NCBI RefSeq assembly: GCF_036227265.1
Contig: NZ_CP109446.1
Coordinates: 4,349,001-4,413,000 of the forward strand
Length of the DNA stretch: 64,000 nt
DNA from: Streptomyces sp. NBC_01476
GTDB lineage: Bacteria > Actinomycetota > Actinomycetes > Streptomycetales > Streptomycetaceae
Direction of reading: 5' to 3'
The notes below the pieces were generated by a model that was not told the DNA's origin, made no database searches, and saw only the letters and a program-made list of their open reading frames with translations. Shown one piece after another: positions 36,864-46,544 of this stretch (the first letter of the stretch is position 1; each line of letters opens with the position of its first letter). The position numbers and the translations under genes were made by a program.

Positions 36864-37304
36864 ATGAGCATGAAGGTACGGCGCAACGTCCGCGCGGTTC
36901 TGCTCGACGACGATCACCTGGTGTTCCTGCGCCGGGCCTGGCCGGGCGGGCCGTCGTACTACACGACCGTCGGCGGTGGCGTAGAACCCGAGGACGCGGA
37001 CCTCGAAGCGGCCTTGCGCCGCGAGGTCATGGAGGAACTCGGCGCCACGATCGGCCCTGTCACCGAGTTCCTGACGGTGACGGAACCAGGTGAGCGGATC
37101 ACCGTCGTACAGCACTACTTCCGAGCCGACATACGGGAATGGGACGTGCGTCGCCGTAGCGGCCCCGAGCTGAACAACCCCGACATAGGTGACTTCTCGC
37201 CGGTTCGTGTCGCACTGGACGCGTCCGCTGTGGCAGCACTTGAGCTTCAACCGCTCGAACTCGCCGACTACGTACGGGCTCACGTCCCGTCGTGGAGAAC
37301 CTGA
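36864..37304 (+). CDS. Nudix hydrolase
   Basis: The protein has 146 residues. The Nudix box reads GGVEPEDADLEAALRREVME then ELGA, with the essential REVxEELG intact. The upstream GxxxxxE Glu is shifted or replaced by Asp, a minor deviation. The N-terminal strand RRNVRAVLLDDDHLVFLRRA is typical. Substrates of such stand-alone small Nudix proteins (nucleoside diphosphate derivatives) cannot be inferred. ATG 36864 is used; a second ATG lies two codons on. Confidence 0.87.
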   Translation: MSMKVRRNVRAVLLDDDHLVFLRRAWPGGPSYYTTVGGGVEPEDADLEAALRREVMEELGATIGPVTEFLTVTEPGERITVVQHYFRADIREWDVRRRSGPELNNPDIGDFSPVRVALDASAVAALELQPLELADYVRAHVPSWRT

Positions 37305-37364
37305 CAGGTCATTGAGCTTGAGCCTGATGGGCAGGCGGTGGTGGCGGTGGTGGCGGTGGCGAGC

Positions 37365-38096
37365 CTAGGCCGGCGGTGGCGCGCAGCTCTGGGGGAGCGT
37401 GACCGTACCGGGCTTGTGCTCGAACGTGTCCATCACGAGCCACTCGTCCAGCTCGGGGTCGTAGAGGTTCTGGATGCCGAACTGCAGCACCTGCCAGAAG
37501 GTGCTCCGGTCGTTCTGGTCGACGTAGATGTCGCCCAGTGCCAGCGGGAACCGCAGGAATTTCCCCGGCGGCAGTTTCGGCAGGACGGCGCCGACCCTCC
37601 AGTGGTTCACGTACCGGTTCGGGTTCTGCTGGAGGATCTCCCGCCCGACGAACCGCGCGCCCTGGAGTGCCTGGTTCAACTGGTCGAGGTCGAAGCCCGG
37701 GATCTGTGAGCACGGATGTTCGGTCAGGCCCGGCCACTTGTAGGTCAGCGTGTAGAGGGTGCCGTGGTAGATCAGGTTCGTGAACCAGATCGGGTACTGC
37801 GGACCGCCCGCGATCATCTGACTGTCGCCGTCCCGCCCGTTCCAGGTGAACGGGACGGTGACGCCCAGGTCCCGGACGACCCACGTGCCCTTCCCGTGGA
37901 AGTCCCGGGGGAGGCGGGGAGGGAGCGGGGCCGGCGTGCTGGGCGGCGTCGCCGCGGCGGTCGCGGCGGTCGCGACGGGCCGCGCGCCTCCGGTCCGCGT
38001 TCCCGCGTAGGCCGCAGGCAGCACCGTCGAGACGAGGGCGATCGCTCCGGCGAGCGCCGCGGACGCCGTCGCCCGGCGTGTGAGTGTCCAGCCCAT
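37365..38096 (-). CDS. Secreted protein of unknown function
   Basis: The protein has 243 residues. ATG 38096 follows gagggag at a good spacing. A Sec signal (MGWTLTRRATASAALAGAIA to AAYAGT) and a Pro/Ala linker precede a domain of about 180 residues (GKGTWVVRDLGVTVPFTWNG, YPIWFTNLIYHGTLYTLTYK, FWQVLQFGIQNLYDPELDEW). Two Cys (HPCSQ, QSCAPP) may pair. The C-terminus runs into GC-rich ggtggcgg repeats. No family recognised. Confidence 0.75.
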   Translation of the reverse strand: MGWTLTRRATASAALAGAIALVSTVLPAAYAGTRTGGARPVATAATAAATPPSTPAPLPPRLPRDFHGKGTWVVRDLGVTVPFTWNGRDGDSQMIAGGPQYPIWFTNLIYHGTLYTLTYKWPGLTEHPCSQIPGFDLDQLNQALQGARFVGREILQQNPNRYVNHWRVGAVLPKLPPGKFLRFPLALGDIYVDQNDRSTFWQVLQFGIQNLYDPELDEWLVMDTFEHKPGTVTLPQSCAPPPA

Positions 38097-38578
38097 GGTC
38101 TCCCTCGATGGTTGCGTCAGGCGCCGTCGTGGCGCGAGGTTCGAACGCGGGGTGCCGCCAGGTCGCCGTCTCCAGGCGCAAAGACGCACCAAGTGGGATA
38201 TTCCCTATCAGACGCCGGGAGGGTTGCCGCTCAGGCGGGCCGCAGGCCCCGGCGCGGCCCCGCCTTCTTTCCCCTGGGCGGCGGGGCGGACGGCGGGGCC
38301 GGCCCGTGAGGGGTCGCCGCGACGCCCGTCGTCAGGGGGGCCCGGCCAGGCCGCCGTGACGACGACTCATGGCGCCGACGCCGCGCCGGACCGCCGACGC
38401 CGCGCCGGACCGCCGACGCCGCGCCGGACCGCCGACGCCGTGACCGACTCCGGACGCCGGGACGGACCGCCGGACCGCCGACGCCGTAACCAACTTCCGA
38501 CGCAGTGACGGACCGCCGGACAGCCGGCCCGGCGGATTCACCGTCGGCGACACGGCCCCGCCCGGCGCGGGGCGGGCT
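38097..38578. repeat. 482-bp intergenic region with a 19-bp tandem repeat
   Basis: The unit gccgacgccgcgccggacc occurs three times exactly at 38374-38392, 38393-38411 and 38412-38430. A partial fourth follows, and a degenerate copy lies near 38470-38485. No unique spacers, no gene. The unit resembles a slipped minisatellite. Confidence 0.75.
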
Positions 38579-39223
38579 TCACTCCTCGCGCCCGGTACCG
38601 CGATCGGGTGCGCTCATGTCCCCCGTCCCGGGCGTGCCGTCGGCGAGCCCGTAGCGCAGGTACACGGTGCCCTTCGGACCGGCCACCGGGGGTTCGAGGA
38701 GTCTGACGTTGGTGGGCACCGCACCGCCGTCGAACACCTTCTTCCCGACGCCGAGCACGATCGGGTGCACCCAGAGGTCGAGACGGTCGAAGAGCTTCTC
38801 GCGCAGGAGGGTCTGGACGAAGTTCAGGCTTCCGACGACCTTCACGTGCTCGTGCCGGTCCCGGAGCTCGCGCACCGCGCCGGCCAGATCCGGGCCGAGC
38901 TGCGTGGACCCGGCCCACGAAAGGTCGGGCTTGGCGCGGGAAGCCACGTACTTCGGGACGCTGTTGAAGAGCGCGGCGATCTCCTTGTCCTCGCCGCCCT
39001 CCTGGTACGGCCAGTAGGCGGCGAAGATGTCATACGTACGCCGGCCGAGCAGGAGGGCGTCCGTACCCTCGTACGCGGCACCGACCTGCGCCCCGGCGAC
39101 CTCGTCCAGCAGAGGCGCCTGCCAGCCGCCGAACGGAAACCCCACCGGATCCTCGTCGGGCCCGCCGGGCGACTGCCCGACAAGGTCGAGGGTGGCGAAC
39201 AGCTCGATGTGGATGAGGCCCAT
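38579..39223 (-). CDS. RibD C-terminal / dihydrofolate reductase-like protein
   Basis: The protein has 214 residues with ATG 39223 after gggag. It starts MGLIHIELFATLDLVGQSPG and has the RibD_C core GTDALLLGRRTYDIFAAYWP, KYVASRAKPDLSWAGS, HVKVVGSLNFVQTLLREKL and WVHPIVLGVGKKVFDGG. These stand-alone proteins share the NADPH-binding DHFR fold, but their reaction is usually unknown. Monocistronic. Confidence 0.87.
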   Translation of the reverse strand: MGLIHIELFATLDLVGQSPGGPDEDPVGFPFGGWQAPLLDEVAGAQVGAAYEGTDALLLGRRTYDIFAAYWPYQEGGEDKEIAALFNSVPKYVASRAKPDLSWAGSTQLGPDLAGAVRELRDRHEHVKVVGSLNFVQTLLREKLFDRLDLWVHPIVLGVGKKVFDGGAVPTNVRLLEPPVAGPKGTVYLRYGLADGTPGTGDMSAPDRGTGREE

Positions 39224-39375
39224 GGTCTTGCTCCCGATGAGTCGATTGCGCCGGTCGACAGGTAGACCGCCCCCCGCCACCAGACTCATCGCTCCGCCCG
39301 CACCCGGCTTCGTATCGGTCGACCTTCTCACCCGGCGCGAGGCGCATTGGGCGGCTGCGTCGATCCCCCTTTGAC

Positions 39376-39407
39376 CGAACCTCGGGGTCGGTGGACCCCG
39401 AGGTTCG
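39376..39407 (-). terminator. Strong terminator of the FG-GAP gene
   Basis: cgaacctcggggtc (39376-39389) pairs perfectly with gaccccgaggttcg (39394-39407) over a 4-nt loop, downstream of the minus-strand gene that ends at 39495. Confidence 0.85.
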
Positions 39408-39494
39408 TGTCGGCTGTTCCCCGGAAGACGGGAATCGGCTGAAGAGACTCATCGGCGAGATGCCGTGGACGCGCGGGCGACTCGATGCGGCTGG

Positions 39495-41120
39495 TCAGTC
39501 CGCGGCGACGACGGTCGTCCAGTCGAGTCCGCCGTGCGCGCCGACCGCGGGCGCGAAGCCGCCGCCGGGAAGACCGGCGAAGAACTTCAGGACGCCGTGG
39601 CGGTTGGCGGCGTAGAGGTCGGCGATGCCGTCGCCGTTGGCGTCGCCCGTGCTGAGAATGCGCGGATAGCGGGCGGCGGTGAATCCCTCGCCTGCCGTCG
39701 TCCAGTCGGCGGGAGCGGCGAGCGTGCCGTCGGTGTTGCCCGCGGCCAGCGTGAGCTTGCCGGAAACGTCGTCACGGATGAGGACGTCGGGTATGCCGTC
39801 GCCGGTCACGTCACCGGGGGTGATCACCGTGCTGTGGTCGAGTCCGGTGGCCAGGACGGTGGAGGTCATCCCGCCGAAGTCGTATGCCCAGTGCAGTAGT
39901 TCGCCGTTCTCCACGCTGAGGATGTCCTGGAAACGGGTGAGAGTGCCGAGGCTGCCGGACGTGCCGTGCAGGATCTGTGTGGCCGCCGTCCAACTCGTGC
40001 CGTCGGCGCGGTCCCAGGGGCCTGTCGACTCCCCGCGGGTGCCGAAGTCGCCGAGACCGTTGTTCGGAACCCCTGTGACATAACCGGTGCCGCCGATCCG
40101 GAGCAGATCCTGGTAGCCGTCCTGGTCGAGGTCACCGTCACGGAGCACACTGCCCTGATCCCAGCCGTCTCCCGTGTCCGCGTACGTCACCGCCTTTTTC
40201 AGCGTGCCGTCGCCCTTGCCGTACAGCACGTACAACTTGCCGTCGGTACTGGTGGCCAGCAGATCGGCTTTCCCGTCACCATTGAGATCTCCGGCCTTGT
40301 CCGGTGCAACGGCCGAGGCAACATAGAAGGAGTACTGGACGGCCCCTGAGAGATTGCCCGCCCGGTCCACGGTCCGGACGTTGAGGAGGTTGCTTCCCCA
40401 CCGGGTCGGTGTCAGTTTCACCTTCGCGCTGCCGTCGGGCGCGACCGGCACCGAGGCGTTGCCGGCGACTGCGAGGTCACGGTCGAGCGCGTACTCGAAG
40501 CGGACGGTGTCATCGGACCCCGCCCCGGAGACCCTGAAGGTGAACGTGCCCGTCGTGCGGACCGGTGGTGCCGGCGTCGTGGAGCCGAGCGGCGGGAACA
40601 CCTTGGACGTGACGACCGGGACGGCGGGCGACGTGAGATCGACGATGAAATGGCAGTCGCCGGACCATTCCGAAGCCGTCCCCGCTTGATCCACGTCACG
40701 GGCGCGCCAGGTGTACGTGACCCCGTCCGCGAAGTCTGCTGACGGCAGCAGCAGTTGCCTGGCGCTACCGCCGTAACCGGAGGCGGTGTAGTCGTACGGC
40801 GCGGACCCGTCACCCGGCTCGACGAGGAACTCGGTGTCGTACCAGACTGACCGGCTCCCGTTCGACGTTGCCGAGAAGGTGATCCCTCCGGGGCCGGTTC
40901 GCCCGATGTACCCGTAGGGTCCGTCCGCTCCGCAACCGTCGCTGCTCGCCCCGCTCACCGGCGCGGGACTGGTGCTGAGTCCGCTCGGCGCCGGTGTGGG
41001 GCCGTCGGCCGCCTCGGCCGCGGCCGGGACGGCCGCGAACCCGGTGCCGAGGAGCAGGGTGACCGCCGCGCCGACGGCCACCCGCCTGAATCTGTGCATA
41101 CCTGACCGTGTCGCTGCCAT
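39495..41120 (-). CDS. Secreted FG-GAP/VCBS repeat protein
   Basis: The protein has 541 residues with a signal peptide (VAVGAAVTLLLGTGFAAVPA, AAAEA). Two beta-sandwich domains follow, residues about 60-290, with ADGVTYTWRARDVDQAG and KVKLTPTRWGSNLLNVRTVD. Then come FG-GAP repeats with Ca-binding loops of the D-x-N-G-D-G type: DLNGDGKADLLA, DLDQDGYQDLLR, DVTGDGIPDVLI, DANGDGIADLYA. These form a beta-propeller used in adhesion or carbohydrate binding. I took ATG 41120; ATG 41099 is also possible. It is divergent from the RHS toxin gene. Confidence 0.85.
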   Translation of the reverse strand: MAATRSGMHRFRRVAVGAAVTLLLGTGFAAVPAAAEAADGPTPAPSGLSTSPAPVSGASSDGCGADGPYGYIGRTGPGGITFSATSNGSRSVWYDTEFLVEPGDGSAPYDYTASGYGGSARQLLLPSADFADGVTYTWRARDVDQAGTASEWSGDCHFIVDLTSPAVPVVTSKVFPPLGSTTPAPPVRTTGTFTFRVSGAGSDDTVRFEYALDRDLAVAGNASVPVAPDGSAKVKLTPTRWGSNLLNVRTVDRAGNLSGAVQYSFYVASAVAPDKAGDLNGDGKADLLATSTDGKLYVLYGKGDGTLKKAVTYADTGDGWDQGSVLRDGDLDQDGYQDLLRIGGTGYVTGVPNNGLGDFGTRGESTGPWDRADGTSWTAATQILHGTSGSLGTLTRFQDILSVENGELLHWAYDFGGMTSTVLATGLDHSTVITPGDVTGDGIPDVLIRDDVSGKLTLAAGNTDGTLAAPADWTTAGEGFTAARYPRILSTGDANGDGIADLYAANRHGVLKFFAGLPGGGFAPAVGAHGGLDWTTVVAAD

Positions 41121-41504
41121 CCGTCCCCCCAGGTAACCGGCGCGTGTGCGAATCGCGTCGGTGTCCGACCGGTGATCGTCGGTGACGACCCCGCTGATCA
41201 ATGTATGCCGGGGGTCTGACAACGCCAATGGAATTACGGCCGCTCGGCCGGGGCGCTGAGACGTCCCCCCGGGGCTCCTCGCCGGACGACCTCCACTCAC
41301 GGTCACGGTCACGTTGCCGGGGCCGAACCCTGACGCCGGCCCCGCACCATCGATGCCGAACCCGAACCTCGGCCGCGAACTCCCCGCCCGCGGGTTCGAT
41401 CTGTAGGGAGGCGGCCCACGGGTGGGTTTCCCACGTGCCCCTGCTGTCACGACCGAGGGGTGGAACAATGGCCGTTCGTAACGGACTCACGGGGGTGTCG
41501 GGGG
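41121..41504. other. Intergenic region, 384 bp
   Basis: Divergent gap between the FG-GAP gene (-) and the RHS toxin (+). It contains several short GC-rich inverted repeats but no confident promoter and no gene. Confidence 0.5.
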
Positions 41505-44500
41505 ATGGGCCGTCCGACGGATTGGCATGTGCTGGATCTGGACCGGGATCCGGTGCCGGGTGATCCGTACGAGGTGCGGGAACTCGCGCGGAAGCTGGGG
41601 GACTTCGCCGACGACGTAGGCACCGCGCTGCGGTCGGTACGGGGTCTTGACGGTGACTCGGTGATCCAGGAGTGGGCGGGCCTGTCGGGGGATGCCTACC
41701 GGGAGCAGTTCGGGGACCTCCCCGGTGAACTCGACAAGCTGGAACGCTCCTACCGCCTCGCGTCGGGTGCCCTGGACGACTACTGGCCGCAGTTGCAGAC
41801 CGCCCAGGGGGACGCCGACCGCGCCCTCGCCCAGGGCCGCACCGCGCGGGCGGATCTGGATGCGGCGAAGTCCCAGCTGTCCACGGCTGACGCGTGGGTG
41901 AGGCGGGCGCAGGACACGTCCAGGGAGTATCAGGCCGATCCGAAGCCGGGGGTGCCCCCGCCGTCGGAGGCCGATGTCCGGGCGGCGGCCCGTAACGCCA
42001 CCGATGCCGATACCGCTCACGCCACGGCGAGTTCGGCTGTCCGTGACGCGCAGGCCCGGCTGGACGCGGCGAAGGAGTTGGCCGCGCAGGCGGCGGGTGT
42101 CCGGGACCGGGCCGCGGATGCCGCGCAGCATGCGCTGCACGAGGCCTCCGACGCGGGGATCAGGAACAAGCACTGGTGGGAGAAGGCCGTCGATTTCGTC
42201 GCCGGTCACTGGGACGACATCGTCGCTGCCTGCAAGGTCATCGTCGCGGTCCTTGGCATCGTGGTCCTGATCATCGGTGGCCCGTTGGCGTGGCTGGTGC
42301 TGGCGGCAGCGGTCATCGTGCTGGCGGATACGGTGATGAAGTACCTGCAGGGCAAGGCGAGTCTGTGGGACGTGCTGTTCGCGGCGCTGGACTGCATCCC
42401 GATGTTCAAGGGCCTGACCACCGCCGGCGGCCTGCTGAAGATGGCCCGCGAACTGCCCGCACTGCTGAAATCCGGCAAGGCGCTGGAGAACATCGCCAAC
42501 AGCATCCGCAAAGGCGGAGCCGCTGTGCGGGACATGCGCGAAACCGCCGTCCGCATGTTCAGACGCTTCAGGTGCGGCGACCCGATCGATGTCGCGACCG
42601 GCGAAATGGTCATGTCCGCCGTGGACATGCAGTTGCCCGGAGTGCTTCCGCTGGTCCTGGAGCGGCACCATGTGTCGTCCTACCGGGCCGGCCGGTGGTT
42701 CGGCCCGTCGTGGGCTTCCGGTCTCGATCAGCGTCTCGTCCTGGACGACGAGGGAGCGCAATACACGTCCGAGGACGGAATGGTCCTCTACTACCCGATT
42801 CCGCACCCGGATTGGGGTGTCTTTCCGGCCGAGGGGCCCCGCTGGCCACTTCGCTGGGACGGCGTTCCCGGCGGAGAGATGCGTATCACTCGCCCGGGCT
42901 CCGGCGAGACCCTCCGCTTCCGGGCACTGCCGGGCGGCTCCCCGGCGGAACTCGCGCTCACGTCCGTCGCCGACCGCAATGGGAACACCATTGAATTCCT
43001 CCACACCGCGGAAGGAGTCCCCCACGAGATCCGGCACAGCTGCGGCTACCGCATCGGCGTAACGACGCGAGACCGGCGAATAACCGAACTCAGGCTGCTG
43101 AGCCACGCAGATCAGCCGGTTGTGCTCCGCTACGGATATGACGATCGCGGCGACCTCACGGAGATCATCGACTCCTCCGGCCTGCCCTTCCGTCTGAGCT
43201 ACGACGACCAGCATCGCGTCACCGCATGGGAGGACCGGGGCGGCACGCGGTACCGGTATCAGTACGACGCCGAAGGCCGTTGTGTTCACACGGCGGGCTC
43301 GGACGGCGCCCTCGCCTACGACTACACCTACGACAGCGCGCATCGCACCACACGTGTCACCGATTCGCTCGGTCACACCACGGCGTACGAGTTCAACGAA
43401 CTGGGCCAGCTTGTCCGTACGACCGATCCACTCGGCCACGCCACAGTCCGTGCATGGGACCGGCAGGACAATCTCCTGTCCCGTACCGACGCGCTGGGCC
43501 GCACCACTCGCTACACCCATGACGGCGCCGGACGCCTGACACGCTTCACCCGACCCGACGGCGCTGTCACCACGGTCGAGTACACCCCGCTCGGGCTGCC
43601 GGAAACGGTTACCCTGCCGGACGGCGCCAGGTGGCGGCACGCGTACGACGAGCGCGGCAACGTGATCCGTACGGTCGATCCGCTGGGTGCCGTCACCAGT
43701 CGTGACTACGACGAGCGCGGTCGGCTCATCCGCATCACCGACGCCTTGGGGGGCGTTCGTGAGACGACGCCGAACGGCGCGGGGCTGCCCACGGCCACGG
43801 CTGACGTCGACGGTGCTGTGACCAGGTACACCTACGATGCGTTCGGCCGGATCACCGGAATCGTCGACGCCCTGGGCGGAGAATCGAAGCTCTCCTGGAC
43901 GCCGGAAGGAAAACTGCGCAGCCGGACGCGTCCGGACGGGACGACGGAGGAGTGGATTCACGACGCCGACGGCAATCTCGTCCGGCACACCGATCCCGGG
44001 GGGCGCGTGACCCGCTTCGAGGTCGGGTCCTTCGACTGCCTGGTGGCAAAAGTTCTCGCCGACGGCACGACCCTGCGTTTCACCTATGACACCGAACTGC
44101 GACTGACCTCGGTGACGAACTCCACCGGCCGGCGCTGGACTTACGACTACGATCCGCGCGGCGTGCTCCGCGGTGAAACGGACTTCAACGGCCGCACGAT
44201 CCGATACCACCACGACGCCGCGGGCCAGCTCGTGGAGCGGATCAACGGCGCCGGCGAGGCGACGCGTTACGTCAGAGACGCCGCGGGCCGCGCCGTCGAG
44301 TGGCACGGCGGCGGCAGGGTCACCTTCATGGAGTACGACCCGGCCGACCGTCTCACTCGTGCCCTCAACGCGGACACTGAACTCCTCCTCGAACACGACT
44401 CACTTGGGCGGGCCATCCGGCAGACCGTCAACGGCCGCACGCTGACCAGTACGTACGACCTGCTCGGTCGCCGGACCGAGCGCCGCACCCCGAGCGGTTC

Positions 44501-46103
44501 TGTGAGCACTTGGGAGTGGGGTGCGGGTATGCGCCCCGCGGCACTGCGTACCTCGGGGCGGCACATGACGTTCGCGTACGACGCGTGCGGCGCGGAGACC
44601 GAACGCGTCCTCGACGGCGGGCTGGTGGGGATCCGGCAGGAGTGGGACGGCAATCGTCGGCTCGTCTCCAGGACCGTCAGCCGTGGTGGACCGGTGGACG
44701 GGCCGGCGACGCTCCTCCGGCAGCGCACTTACGCGTACCGGGAGGACGACCATGTCATAGGGATGACGGACGAGGGCGGCGGACGCGGCTTCACCCTCGA
44801 CACCGCAGGCCGGGTTACGGCAGTGTCGGCCGAGGGCTGGACCGAGCGGTACGCGTACGACTCGCAGGGCAACGTCGTGCTCGGCCAGTGGGACACCGGT
44901 TCCGGTGACGGGATGAGCGGCGCCGGAGAAGCGTCGCCGGCAATGGGCGAGCGTGCGTACGACGGTACGCTGATCCGGCGCGCGGGCCGGACCACGTACA
45001 CCCACGATGAGCAGGGAAGAGTGGTCCGCCGCGTCCGCAGGACGCTCTCGGGGTTCACGACCGCCTGGCAGTTCCTTTGGAACGCCGAAGACCGGCTCGT
45101 CGAAGCACGCACGCCCGACGGTGTCCGCTGGAGCTATCTCTACGACCCCTTGGGACGCCGCACGGCGAAGCTCGAGATCGGCGGAGACGGCACGGTCGTC
45201 AACAGGACGGACTTCGTCTGGGACGGCATGCAACTGGCCGAGCAGATCGTTTCCGTCGGGGACGGCGACGACCCTGTCACCGTCACGACCTGGGACACTC
45301 TGCCCGGCAGCCGCCAACCGGTCAGTCAGACCGAGCGCGTTCTGAACGCCGCTTCGCCGCAGAGCGACATCGACACATGCTTCTACGCGATCGTCACTGA
45401 TCTGATCGGCTCACCGACCGAGCTGATCGACCCGGACGGCGATGTGGTCTGGCAGTCCCGCAGCACGCTCTACGGCACCCGGCCGCACGACACCGCTGAC
45501 GGCGTCCAGTGCCCGTTGCGCTTTCCCGGCCAGTACTTCGACGCCGAGACAGGCCTCCACTACAACGTCTTCCGTTACTACGACCCGGAGGTGGGCGGTT
45601 ACTTCAGCCCCGATCCACTCGGGCTGGATCCGGGGCCCAACCATCACGCGTACGTACCGAACCCCCTGTCGTGGTGCGATCCCCTGGGTCTGAAGTGTCT
45701 CGAGTTCTTCTCCGTCCAGGGACTCGACGACGCGGCCCGCCTCCGCGGCACCGGTGAGCCCTGGCCGCTGGAAATGCACCGCGCACACTTCGGTCCAGGC
45801 GTCTATTCATGGGGATCGCGTGCCGAGGCCGAGAAGTACCTGGCGCTCAAACTCCGGAGATCCGAGAACGCCGACCTCGAACTCATGCGGTTTACCATCC
45901 ATGAGAAGGACTTCGCCAAGCTCAAGAAGGTCGACATATCCCAGATGACCGACGACGAGGCACAGGCGTTCCTCGACCGCTACAGCCTGATGTCCGACAC
46001 GGGAAGGACGGATCACGGGCTGGAGTACATCACCCGTCCGACCGGCATGGGCCCCGAGCACTTCTTCGACAAGTCCGTCTTCGGACTGCTCACCTTCGAC
46101 TAG
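41505..46103 (+). CDS. RHS/YD-repeat polymorphic toxin with WXG-like N-domain
   Basis: The protein has 1532 residues from ATG 41505. Residues 1-250 are helical and WXG/LXG-like (EVRELARKLGDFADDVGTAL, then VIQEWAGLSGDAYREQF), suggesting delivery by a type VII secretion system. A hydrophobic pair lies near residue 260 (VIVAVLGIVVLIIGGPLAWL). A DUF6531-type start (CGDPIDVATGEMVMSAVD) leads into about 20 YD repeats, closing with FRYYDPEVGGYFSPDPLGLD. The last 136 residues are the variable tip, with HFGPGVYSWGSRAEAEKYL and HGLEYITRP. This resembles ADP-ribosyltransferase-like toxins, but I cannot place catalytic residues. The next gene is the candidate immunity protein. Confidence 0.87.
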   Translation: MGRPTDWHVLDLDRDPVPGDPYEVRELARKLGDFADDVGTALRSVRGLDGDSVIQEWAGLSGDAYREQFGDLPGELDKLERSYRLASGALDDYWPQLQTAQGDADRALAQGRTARADLDAAKSQLSTADAWVRRAQDTSREYQADPKPGVPPPSEADVRAAARNATDADTAHATASSAVRDAQARLDAAKELAAQAAGVRDRAADAAQHALHEASDAGIRNKHWWEKAVDFVAGHWDDIVAACKVIVAVLGIVVLIIGGPLAWLVLAAAVIVLADTVMKYLQGKASLWDVLFAALDCIPMFKGLTTAGGLLKMARELPALLKSGKALENIANSIRKGGAAVRDMRETAVRMFRRFRCGDPIDVATGEMVMSAVDMQLPGVLPLVLERHHVSSYRAGRWFGPSWASGLDQRLVLDDEGAQYTSEDGMVLYYPIPHPDWGVFPAEGPRWPLRWDGVPGGEMRITRPGSGETLRFRALPGGSPAELALTSVADRNGNTIEFLHTAEGVPHEIRHSCGYRIGVTTRDRRITELRLLSHADQPVVLRYGYDDRGDLTEIIDSSGLPFRLSYDDQHRVTAWEDRGGTRYRYQYDAEGRCVHTAGSDGALAYDYTYDSAHRTTRVTDSLGHTTAYEFNELGQLVRTTDPLGHATVRAWDRQDNLLSRTDALGRTTRYTHDGAGRLTRFTRPDGAVTTVEYTPLGLPETVTLPDGARWRHAYDERGNVIRTVDPLGAVTSRDYDERGRLIRITDALGGVRETTPNGAGLPTATADVDGAVTRYTYDAFGRITGIVDALGGESKLSWTPEGKLRSRTRPDGTTEEWIHDADGNLVRHTDPGGRVTRFEVGSFDCLVAKVLADGTTLRFTYDTELRLTSVTNSTGRRWTYDYDPRGVLRGETDFNGRTIRYHHDAAGQLVERINGAGEATRYVRDAAGRAVEWHGGGRVTFMEYDPADRLTRALNADTELLLEHDSLGRAIRQTVNGRTLTSTYDLLGRRTERRTPSGSVSTWEWGAGMRPAALRTSGRHMTFAYDACGAETERVLDGGLVGIRQEWDGNRRLVSRTVSRGGPVDGPATLLRQRTYAYREDDHVIGMTDEGGGRGFTLDTAGRVTAVSAEGWTERYAYDSQGNVVLGQWDTGSGDGMSGAGEASPAMGERAYDGTLIRRAGRTTYTHDEQGRVVRRVRRTLSGFTTAWQFLWNAEDRLVEARTPDGVRWSYLYDPLGRRTAKLEIGGDGTVVNRTDFVWDGMQLAEQIVSVGDGDDPVTVTTWDTLPGSRQPVSQTERVLNAASPQSDIDTCFYAIVTDLIGSPTELIDPDGDVVWQSRSTLYGTRPHDTADGVQCPLRFPGQYFDAETGLHYNVFRYYDPEVGGYFSPDPLGLDPGPNHHAYVPNPLSWCDPLGLKCLEFFSVQGLDDAARLRGTGEPWPLEMHRAHFGPGVYSWGSRAEAEKYLALKLRRSENADLELMRFTIHEKDFAKLKKVDISQMTDDEAQAFLDRYSLMSDTGRTDHGLEYITRPTGMGPEHFFDKSVFGLLTFD

Positions 46104-46145
46104 TGAGCAGCAGCGACCCGCACATGTGATCAGCCAGGAGTTCCG

Positions 46146-46544
46146 TTGAGTCCAAACCCCTTCGTCTACCGCAAGATCCTCGGCCCCTGGGCGTTGTACG
46201 TCGAACTCTCCGCCGCGGTGGAAACTCTCCCGAGCCCGCCCGACGGAGCACGACGGGTCACCGATCACGTGTGGTTGCGTGTCCTCGACCCAGCGGCCAC
46301 CGAAGAGGACGTCACGCAACTGGAGTTCGGCATCCGGCAGGTGGCGCCGCAGATCGAGGCCGCACGTCAGGGCCGGTTCGTCGTCATCGAGGTCAGCACC
46401 CTCGACTACATGCCGACCGATTATCAGCCGGAGGCGGCAGCGGCGGCCGTCGCACAATGGAGTGCCCGCGAATTCGGCTTTCCCCCTCCGACCATCACGA
46501 CGACCTTCGACCGCGAGACCGGCTACACCCTTACCTGGCCGTAG
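46146..46544 (+). CDS. Candidate immunity protein for the RHS toxin (TTG start)
   Basis: The protein has 132 residues. The frame has a TTG start at 46146, five bases after aggag at 46136-46140, and no earlier ATG or GTG. It reads SPNPFVYRKILGPWALYVEL, AATEEDVTQLEFGIRQVAPQ, FVVIEVSTLDYMPTDYQPEA and FDRETGYTLTWP, a small alpha/beta protein without signal peptide. It starts 42 bp after the toxin stop, the standard immunity position. No family recognised. The immunity call rests on position and size. Confidence 0.7.
   Translation: MSPNPFVYRKILGPWALYVELSAAVETLPSPPDGARRVTDHVWLRVLDPAATEEDVTQLEFGIRQVAPQIEAARQGRFVVIEVSTLDYMPTDYQPEAAAAAVAQWSAREFGFPPPTITTTFDRETGYTLTWP

Noticed and set aside
38374..38446. 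CRISPR-like array
   Set aside because: Direct contiguous 19-bp units, no spacers.
41487..44396. Long minus-strand frame of 969 codons
   Set aside because: Antisense of the RHS toxin, no recognisable domain.
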